NCBI GenBank assembly: GCA_003640385.1
Contig: RCAB01000570.1
Location: 1-37,396, forward strand
DNA from: Setaria digitata
Taxonomy: Eukaryota > Nematoda > Chromadorea > Rhabditida > Setariidae
Length of the DNA stretch: 37,396 nt
Reading direction: 5' to 3'
The notes beneath the pieces were generated by a model. It worked only from the letters and a program-made list of their open reading frames with translations, was not told the DNA's origin and made no database searches. Below, piece after piece: positions 24,109 to 37,396 of this stretch; positions within the stretch are counted from its first letter, which is position 1, and each line of letters begins with the position of its first letter. The translations under genes were made by a program, and so were the position numbers.

Positions 24109-27059
24109 GGCAAGAACGAACTATTACTACTACTGCTGCTACTACAAAATCGATGAAACGAAGAAAAGAGGGGAAAAAAAAAAAAAAGAAATGAGAAAAT
24201 TAAATCCTCACAAATGTTTGATTGAGAAAACGAAAAGCAAACATAAATGAATAATAGTTCATCATTTTCTCATTTATTTTTTCCATATTAAAAATATAGA
24301 ATAGGAAGAAATGGAAATGAAGAATATGGAAAAAAAAAAAAAAAAAAATGAACGAATTGTATACTGCTCTCTCTTTTGCCACAAAATATCATCCTATTGA
24401 TAAAGGTTAAAAAAAAAAAAAGAAAAAGTACAGGAATATTGTCTTTCTTATCGGATTGAATAATTGATAAAAGTATTTTAATTAAGCATTTACATATAGC
24501 GAGAAATGAAAACGAAATTCATGTTTTATATCAATACACCAAACTCATCAAATTCCCACAAATATAACCAAATAAAGCTCACATTATAAGCATTTTTATC
24601 CTGCAAATAATAATAAAAAGTTGAAAAATGAAACCAATTCATCGATTCAGACTTGTCAAATGAATAATTAACTGAAAGAAAGCTCATAATTTAATTTAAT
24701 TTTGTAAATAGTAAAATAAAAAATAAATGCTGCTCTATGCCAGTGATACCAAATTCATAGATTTGCTAAATGCGTAATTAAAAACACACATACTGTAATT
24801 TAATTTTGCAAATAACAAGAAATGCATATATATATATTTGTAGAGATCACGGTAAAGATTAGTCTTGCTGAAAAAATGATGGAACTGATTCTATCAATTT
24901 AGAAATTTTTTCTGGGACAAATAAGATTAATTATTTTCAGTATATCAATCGAAAGTTCCAAATAGCATTGTTTTTTAATTTGTAAGAAATAGCAGGATCC
25001 TAGAATTCTAGAAAAAAAAAAAAAAAAAAATACCTCGAGAGTATATCCTTTTTTTCATTTCCCTTCGACTTACTAAAAGTATAGTTTACAATAACAAAAT
25101 GCATGCACAATATAGGATACTTCCTAATTTCCTCCTAGAATATAGAACAAAAACAGTGAAATATGAACATAAGTAATGGAAATAAAATCATCAGACCTTT
25201 ATCGTATTTCAATTACGATTATTAGTTAATAAATATTTACGCATTTAAATGATATTTTTAGGACATAAATATTCGTTACAAAAATGTTTTCACCTTATAC
25301 TTGATATGAACATCTCCCATTAAGATTTGCAATGATCGCAACAGAGGCAAGTATAAATTTGAAGAGATAAAATAATTTCTAATTTTATTGTTTTTTAAGG
25401 TATTTAATACAATCAGTCTTCCTAATTTCTATTGAATCATTTTTAAAACGACATAGACAATAAAAGTATATTTTTATTATTTAAAAAAATAAAAGAAGAG
25501 GGTATTACAAATTATTCCTTACAGAAAAATACAAAATAGAATAAGTTTCCTTTAAACAGTAAACAGCGACCAATTTTAAAATTTTCAATTTATCATTAAT
25601 ACATTAACATCTGGACTGATAAGATGTCATGAATTTTCCGTTACTATTTCTGACTGCTAAAATTCCAATACTTCAACATTGAATATAATCAATCATTCGT
25701 CTTCAAATGATTCGTAATTCACGATTGGTAATTAACATAATCAGTTGGAAGACCAGAAAAAGACAAAAAAAGAGAAAATCATCTAATCATCTAAATAATA
25801 TTAATTTCAATTATAAATAATGTCAACTGTCAAAATACTATACAGCAAAATGATCACTAACTAACATAACCATTGTAGAATGAAAAGGAATTAAACTTTT
25901 GTTATTAATTTCCATATATTGCATTGATCATATTAATCCTTGTCTCATCTATCCTGATTTATTAATTAAAGCTACTGCAAGATTGAGAAAACGAAAAATA
26001 AACTGCCCATATACAAAGTGGCATCATGAGAAAATTGACAAAAAAAAAAAAGGTTGTCAAATTTTCAATGAAGTTTGAAAATTAAGAAAATAAGCAACTA
26101 GATCCCAACGGGTCAGGCGGAAAAATTTCTTCAAATTTCAGTACAAACAAATACCAAACCAAGCTTCTAAATTCGTATTTATTTATCCACAACAAATGTC
26201 CCATAAACATGTGTCTAAAAATTACCCTTTGCGCATCAGATCATCTGAAATATCGAAATACACACAATTCCGCCAAAACAGATTAATTCAACTCATTTCA
26301 AAACCCTCGAATTCAGTTTCAAATTTACTTTATTTGTACCAATATCTTCAAAATTAGGATATACTTCATTAGAAAGCTCCTCAATTGATGGTCACGATTA
26401 TTCACTGATAAAAGCCACTGTTGAATTGAATTTGCTATTAGACAAAAACAATCCAAACAATATTTATAATTAATAATGGATACGTTCATTTAAGAATAAT
26501 CAAATATCTTCCGCTTTTACTTTCATGATAAGAAAATACGGAATGCAAAAAGCTAAGGTGACAAAATAAAAAAAGGATGGAACGGTAGGGAAGTATACGT
26601 AAACGTAAATAATGGATACAAAAAAAGGTCGAACAAATCAACAATTTTGAAAATTTAAAATCCTTTTTTTTTGTTTTTAAAATGTACATCATTTTTCATG
26701 AAATAAAATAATAGATGAAAAAATTAAAGCAGCAGCTTATATCTTATTTCAATTCTCTTCTCTTGAAAAAAAAAAAAAAAAAAACAGTTTGGTAACTTAC
26801 AACCGGACATGAATCCCAACATAAAAACAATCACAACAACTATAATATTTAATCTCCAACCGTAAGCTGATATGAAATCCCCAACAAAATCATTACATAT
26901 GTTTTAATATTTCCCAGAGAAAATTTCGTGTTTATATTCATAACACATCAACTGTTACTGGAAAATTGGACAATAAAACTTTTGAGGAACAAAAATCACA
27001 AAGTATATCACTAAAAACAGTGAGGTTTCTTCAAAAAGCTCTATGAATTGAGCATATGA

Positions 27060-27170
27060 GTAAATAATAACAATAATAGTGATAATAGTAATAATAATTA
27101 ATAGTAATTAACAATAATGAAAATAAAAATAAAAATAATAGTGAAATAATAATAATATACTATTAATAGA
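27060..27170. repeat. Imperfect AAT/AATAG microsatellite
   Basis: A run of AAT, AAC and AGT triplets with interruptions, downstream of the PHF12 gene end. Confidence 0.7.
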
Positions 27171-27255
27171 TCTATGAATTATAAACGACAGTATTCATAA
27201 AAAATGAACCGATTAAAAGACCGCACAGACTTCATGATTATTACAAACATAATGA

Positions 27256-27261
27256 TTTATT
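27256..27261 (-). terminator. Polyadenylation signal AATAAA for PHF12
   Basis: AATAAA on the minus strand, about 93 nt past the PHF12 stop. Confidence 0.6.
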
Positions 27262-27353
27262 CTCAGTATAGTTAATTTTTATCTCTGAACTACCAGTCGA
27301 AATATGCAATGATTATAGCAACAGACAAGTTCTATCGTCCCTATGAAGCGATC

Positions 27354-32090
<4,737 letters not shown>

Positions 32091-33037
32091 TAAATATGCC
32101 AATTATGATCCTGTAACTGAGAATTTAAAATAGAGGAATCTAATAATCCATGAAAAGATCGATATCACAGTCACATAGTATTATGGAAATGGAAACGATA
32201 AGGTAGCATTTAGATTCTCACTTCAAAATATTTCATCGGATATTATAATACTGGAAATATCGGATAAGTTTGTCCACTAGTCACTTACTAATTAAATTAA
32301 CCACTCTCTAGCAATCTTGCCATCTTATTTTTACATTATTTCTTCATACCAAATTTTATACACTGCTCAAAATTAAGATTTAGACTTATCCGCCTATCTA
32401 CATTACTCACGATAATGGACGATCAGACAAGTCTTATTGATTTCTTCTTCTTTGCCATTTCCAAATGATCCATACCATCTCTTCGATCTCCCGACATCCA
32501 AACCATCTCCGGCTAAACTTGCCCTGACGGATCCGAAATAACTAACTCTATCTCAACTAGCAAATACAGTGCACACACTACTGAGTGGCTATCTTGGGAT
32601 TTCTTGTCGCAAGTTGTACTCAAGCCGACGGCCGGATTGCCTGCCGGAACCACAGATGTGGCATCCGTGAAAGTCATAGTACTGTCTCCTTACCTGGATT
32701 TTTGGAGACTTCTTTGGTTAGAGGACTGAAATTTTCTAAAATAAACTTTCCGGAATTTTTAGTTTTTTGGGGATTCTTTTAGGACGTTATTTCATTTTTC
32801 GAACAGAATATTCACACATACTATGCTGCATTATTGTTATATTTTTCTAGCATTGTTATTTGTTTCATTCCTATTTCCTGGCACCTCCGCTTTTAGAATG
32901 CTTGTTACGATGAAATTTGACTCGAGAAACTCTCGATAATCTCCTGGAATTAATAAATTGTATACTCCTACAATTAGTTTCCGTGTTTCTTTTTTATTAA
33001 TGGCTCTTTTTTAATTAATTCCAACGTACAATACATC
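32091..33037. other. Spacer upstream of PHF12 with a less AT-rich island
   Basis: The segment at about 32440-32740 is visibly less AT-rich than its surroundings and open in several frames. One plus frame reads GSEITNSISTSKYSAHTTEW and onward for 68 codons to a stop, and the opposite strand is also partly open. No family motif or convincing splice pair fixes a gene. It may be an old insertion, a CpG-like promoter island, or an unrecognised exon. Confidence 0.35.
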
Positions 33038-33104
33038 ATGTCAGATGGAGATAAGGAGGAACAGTGCTCTGTTATGGTACCACATTCAAGATTAATACTA
33101 TTAT

Positions 33105-33978
33105 ATGAATTTCACAAGAATCGAAGGATTCCAGTTAGTGGATGGACGACCAGTTTACTTCAGAGCTGGTTATAAAGGTGATATTCCTGGAATAGTTTGG
33201 GATTCTCCTAATACATATATCAATTTAGTGGTACGGTATTTACTAACAGTATTACCACAGTATGATACTAACTGCTGAAGAACAGCACTTCATTTTGATG
33301 ATATATTAGGGATCATATACTTTGTATTTCTCGAAATCCCATTGTTTTGAGGGACATTTCCTTCAAATTTACGTATAAGTGAAGAAATGAAGTAATATAT
33401 TAGGGACTCTCTCCCACATGGCATGGCGAAATTCATCCCGCATCAGATTTTCGATTGAATCGAAGTCTAACAGTTCGTTCTGTTAAAGACATGATCCTGG
33501 TTTCACATATTTCGAAACATCCAACGCTACTTTCAAATCAAACGAAATTGGAATTGTTGCTGAGTCGGACCTATTAAATATCCTCTCACTCATCAGAAAC
33601 TTAAAAAAAAAAATGGTTCGTGCGAAAGTTCAAGCAATCGCTAGAGATGCACTAGAAGGTAATGCTAATAGTGACTAAGTATAAAAACTTTTGCATTTAA
33701 TTGGAACATGAATAAATAATTGTAAAAATATCAGGTTTGCGGGAGGATAATTAAAGAAAACTTAGGAAACTAGTTCATTTAGGAGGAAATGGAGGTAATG
33801 TTACCCTTTGTACTCTGAATTTCTTTGGTTATTTCAGTCCACGGCTGCTGATTTTTACGTGACCGAGTTTTCTACCCGTTACAACTTTTGGGCGGAAAAA
33901 GTAAGCATAAATCACAACAAAATTCAACTTAAATTTCACTTCTATTTTACTTCATCTTTTGTCAAATATGTACAATAA
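33105..33978 (+). CDS. Candidate small plus-strand gene, unknown function
   Basis: Three segments join with all junctions in phase 0. The first, 33105-33230, starts at ATG and reads MNFTRIEGFQLVDGRPVYFR and onward, with a GTACGG donor. The second, 33404-33499, has a TATTAG acceptor, reads LSPTWHGEIHPASDFRLNRS and onward, and has a GTTTCA donor. The third, from 33838, has a TTATTTCAG acceptor and reads STAADFYVTEFSTRYNFWAE. It is followed either by a strong GTAAGC donor at 33901 or by read-through to TAA at 33976-33978, giving 120 aa. The read-through tail looks intronic, so the gene may be cut short or its last exon missed. SDF-x-L-x-RSL and DFY-x7-RYN faintly recall the mariner transposase C-terminus, but the spacing does not fit. 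I do not recognise the protein. It lies between PHF12 and JMJD4 and opposes both. Confidence 0.4.
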
Positions 33979-34006
33979 TTCAGAGCACTAAACACAAGCT
34001 CGACAA

Positions 34007-36986
34007 TCAATTTCTTTCTTCTTTAATATGACGAATTCGCGCAAGACATTCAGCAGCAACAGAAATTTCATATTTTTTCATGAAATGTAAACAGCTGTCA
34101 CAAATCTCACCAACCCCCAATCGACAAGTGCAATTCCCGTGGATCACTGATCTCATAAATTCCAAACAATTTGTGTCTTTCTTGCACTCCGCAAGTGACC
34201 AGTGCTTTGAACAAACCCAACATTCATCTGTATCATTTGTTCGGTCGTCTATGATTAGTTCAAGCAACGAACTAACTTGTGCTAAGTTTAGTCGAATATC
34301 TGCAGCCAGTATTTTCTGGAAAAAAGAGATTAAGATAAAAATTCTGGTCAAAATTAAACTTGGAAAATGAACTCGACATCATTTCGAGAAGGCCATTTAC
34401 TACAGCTACAAATCTGCTCGCAACTCTTTAAGAAAAGGAAAACAAAACTTTATCAACCGCAAACAAGTTCTGCTTAGCTTTCTCAGCAATTCTATTATTA
34501 CGAGACTCATCTCGGCCATCCCATTTACAACAATTAAAGTCAAAAGAAAACCTCGCACTGTGCATTGTACTCCATAACTGAGAAATAGGACCTGCAATCG
34601 GCTAACTCCCTGTCTACATCTAATAAACATCCGATTATCAGTTCAATAAGCAATTCCACATTACCAGCATTGATAACATTATGATTGATAGAAACTGCAT
34701 CTTCCTAAATTTCAAAACGCTTTTCATCTGCAATGTTTAACCTCAAAGAACTGCCACAAGTGTTTTGAAAAGTCACAACAAAGTGGTCACTCAGAGTTAA
34801 ATTGTATTGGGACTATCCTAGAATCATCAAAAAAATCAAGGATGTATCATAAATTTTAACCAGGGTTCGAAATATTAACGACAGTATTGATGGATACGAA
34901 GGAAAAGAATTTATATACCATTCCGACCATGAATTTATTTTAGAAATTATCAGTGAAGTTGCTGTACTAAGTAAATGGACAATCTTGGAGATGGAAAATT
35001 TTCCAAAATTGTATTTCTTGAATTTAGAATTAAATTTTTTGAAAAAGCTTTAACTGAAACTCCGAATTAATGTACTTACCAAATTATGGACTTGGTGATA
35101 CCAGTTGGAAGGGACGAAAACAATTTCCCCTTCCTCTTGAATAAATGATGTAACATTAGCATCTGACCATTTACTCTGTGCAGTTCGAATATCTTCTAGA
35201 AACGTATGACGATTAATTCGAAAATATTCTTCATTACCCGGTGGAACAAAATACCAAAGCTTTCGTCCGCAAATATTAGCTGACCAACTATATGAACTCA
35301 TCACATCCATATGGAATGGAGTCCTATAACAACAGTACCCAAATTGAAAAAAAAAAAAGTGTATTATGTGAAAAATTGAATCAAGAACTTTAGAAACAGT
35401 TTCCGAAATGGAGCATTCCATTTATGCACCTCTCTTGGACTCTTTTCTCGCCATTTTCCTTCATTTCGCTACTATTCCTTCTACTTCTTTTAAAGTTCCC
35501 ACTTTTTAACTTCCACACTACTATTTGTTCACCGATTTCCCGACCTCGAACGTACCGAAACCAAACCAATTTAAATTTCAAAAGATACTTTGTTTTAAAA
35601 AAAATAATAAATAAAATTGATCTATATGAATACTGTTTTCACAATTACCTATTACCACAATAAGTCCTGCCTCTCCGGAATCATACATGAGTTCTGATGA
35701 TAAATGATATACAAACCCTTTCATTCCTTTCCTTCACTCTCCCATCCTATTTGGTTCTTGTCAATTGAACTTTAGCGTAATTTAGAATAAAGACATTCAA
35801 AACAACACTCATTGAAAAATTTATCAACTTATTTCAACTAACTTCAACAAACCATGTATCCTTGACTCCAAGATAAACAAAACGATAATCGCCTATTTGA
35901 TCATGTTCACCACCTGACCAAACTTCATTGTTAATCCAATCAAATCGTAAAACTGACGGTAATCCATACATGTCGTATGATGTTCCGGAATCTCTGTAAT
36001 TGGTAGATTGAGAGAAAAGAAGAATTTTAAAACAAAAAAAAAAAAAAAATTAAGAAAATTTACCAAATTACGAATAACTTACTGTTGAAAATGCCAATCT
36101 TTAGCATAACCAATAACATTTGATCTATTATCCTTCTGCATCATCTCAATATAATCTTTGAGCCTTATTTTTTGACATTTCCCATCGTTATTCGTTGTTT
36201 TACCAATGTTTCCGCCGACTAATGGTATTTCCATGTGCCCTATAATGTTAAGAAAGTAATACTACTGATTAAAAAAAAGCAACCCGTAAAATATAACTCA
36301 TTTAGGTAATTAAGTGCTGCCGATATGTAAAATTACCCAGTTATCTAAGACGTGTACTTATTTGTAACTGCATGACAGCCTGCTCAAACACTGGTCACAC
36401 GTCATTTTGACAAGAACAATATTATTATGACCAATGTCAATTTTTGCTTAGTAATTGGCAGATCTGACTATTTCCCACACTACGAGATTTCAAATTTTAA
36501 TTTAAACTTCTTGCAATGAAGTTTCGAAGTTTAAACATAAAACGAATCAAAAGTAGTAGAAGAAATATTGAATCCTTCATTGCTTTCTTTTTCATTCTTC
36601 ACAGTTTATCATACATATTTATTAACATCCCTCCAAAAAAAAAAAAAAAAAAAAAATGGACTGTTAAGCAAAATTAACAGCAAGAAATTCTAACCAAAAA
36701 TATTAAACTCTTTTTTCTGTTTAGTTACAGAAAAAAAAAAAAAAAAAAAAAAGAACGAAAAAAAGGAAAAATAACCGTATTGATTGGTGAAAAAGTCGGT
36801 ATTTATAGTACTCTTCCCATCTTTATAATTCACCCACTCTTGTCGGCATTTCCATTTGGCTGTAGCATTGGCCGATATTCTACAGGGCTGATTTTTCAGC
36901 ATAAAATCAATGAATATGTCAAGTGCTTTTATTTCGTCTAAGCATATCACTGGGAATGAAATGTTATCGAGCAGTTTCATTTCCAT
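34007..36986 (-). CDS. JMJD4: JMJD4, JmjC-domain Fe(II)/2-oxoglutarate oxygenase
   Basis: Exons: 36986-36776, 36239-36083, 35993-35853, 35323-35080, 34704-34592, 34557-34449 and 34315-34007. They join to 427 aa, close to the human length. The JmjC core is clear: KDWHFQQ, DYRFVYLGVKDTW, then PFHMDVMSSYSWSANICGRK with iron ligands H174-x-D176, and EEGEIVFVPSNWYHQVHNL with H246 as the distal ligand, followed by SINHN. Human JMJD4 hydroxylates a lysine of translation termination factor eRF1; the same role is expected here. The start ATG follows an acceptor-like GATATCAG by 2 nt. The intron between exons 5 and 6 is only 34 nt in this model (49 nt with donor 34606); both keep frame. The last exon adds a cysteine-rich tail (CWVC, GNCTC, CDSC) that I do not recall in vertebrate JMJD4. 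Confidence 0.92.
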
Positions 36987-37396
36987 CACTGATATCGCTT
37001 TGGCCTTTATCCCGAAAAAAAAAAAAAAAAAAAGAAAAAAAAGCATAGGAAAATAAATCAAAATAGACTTAATTAAAATCAATACATTAAATCCCGAACA
37101 TCAAAAAAAACATCACTGACAAATTTAAATATTACACAAACAATGGAATACGAACGAATAAGAGCCGAAATGAAATTCCAAAATTCAATTCATTCACATC
37201 GTCCAATCTCTGTCGCATTCATTTCCCAAACCGGATGAAAGTGTTAATGGAGAGTGTAGTTGTTTCAGAGATAAGACAGAACGATAAAGTGCGTGATATA
37301 GTGCAGTTGCCACCGTTGACTGAAAGTAGAAAAGAATTGTTTGCATCAAGCTAAGTTGCCAGTTAAGTTAGCTTATAGAAGAAAAAAAAAAAAAAA
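36987..37396. promoter_or_regulatory. Upstream flank of JMJD4 to window edge
   Basis: Contains the likely JMJD4 promoter. A long A run near 37015-37035 lies just before the presumed splice acceptor. No other gene start can be supported before the edge, which ends in poly-A. Confidence 0.4.

Larger units (their letters stand above)
22199..27353. other. Gene-free region upstream of unc-119
   Basis: About 5.2 kb without a supportable exon on either strand. It is rich in A/T homopolymers, has CAA/CAG-type runs near 23980 and 24120, (TA)n near 24825, and an imperfect AAT microsatellite at about 27060-27170. A 28-bp sequence is repeated 123 bp apart (listed separately). It should contain the unc-119 promoter and the PHF12 3' end. 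No RNA gene was recognised, but small structured RNAs cannot be excluded by eye. Confidence 0.6.

Noticed and set aside
32585..32782. 65-codon plus-strand reading frame starting at an ATG
   Set aside because: No motif or splice context, and competing open frames over the same bases.
33404..33900. Mariner transposase remnant
   Set aside because: Only two short resemblances (SDF-x-L-x-RSL and DFY-x7-RYN) at the wrong spacing; no catalytic aspartate motifs or terminal inverted repeats found. Kept only as an alternative.

Overview
The window reads as nuclear DNA of a parasitic nematode, most likely a filarial or related spirurid. It is AT-rich with many long A/T runs. Genes are split into short exons with small introns, acceptors are mostly TTTCAG-like, and several starts sit just behind an acceptor, as expected for spliced-leader trans-splicing. 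No virus, CRISPR array or intact transposon was found. All splice models were built by hand from splice sites, phase and remembered family motifs; no alignment was run.

Layout, left to right: ANAPC2 (minus, N-terminal half, runs off the left edge); ALKBH4 (minus, 7 exons, 292 aa); an unrecognised 14-exon minus gene whose protein repeats a helical-domain plus C2HC-zinc-motif unit twice; SIRT6 (plus, 6 exons, 307 aa, catalytic and first zinc residues at the same numbers as human SIRT6); a convergent spacer; unc-119 (minus, 5 exons, 212 aa); about 5 kb without a gene; PHF12/Pf1 (minus, 10 exons, 598 aa, two PHD fingers and an FHA-like end); a small unknown plus-strand gene candidate at 33.1-33.9 kb; JMJD4 (minus, 7 exons, 427 aa, with a cysteine-rich tail).

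Most recognised products act on chromatin, cell cycle or protein modification: APC/C scaffold, two Fe(II)/2-oxoglutarate oxygenases (ALKBH4, JMJD4), a sirtuin, and a SIN3/HDAC-linked PHD protein. UNC119 is a lipid-binding trafficking chaperone. Nothing in the layout shows they form one pathway. ALKBH4 and ANAPC2 lie head-to-tail 618 bp apart and could share a transcript.

The most novel items are the two-unit zinc protein and the small plus-strand gene. Four single N bases each sit between near-identical sequence copies, which looks like contig ends joined without merging; one of them duplicates the end of a real exon.
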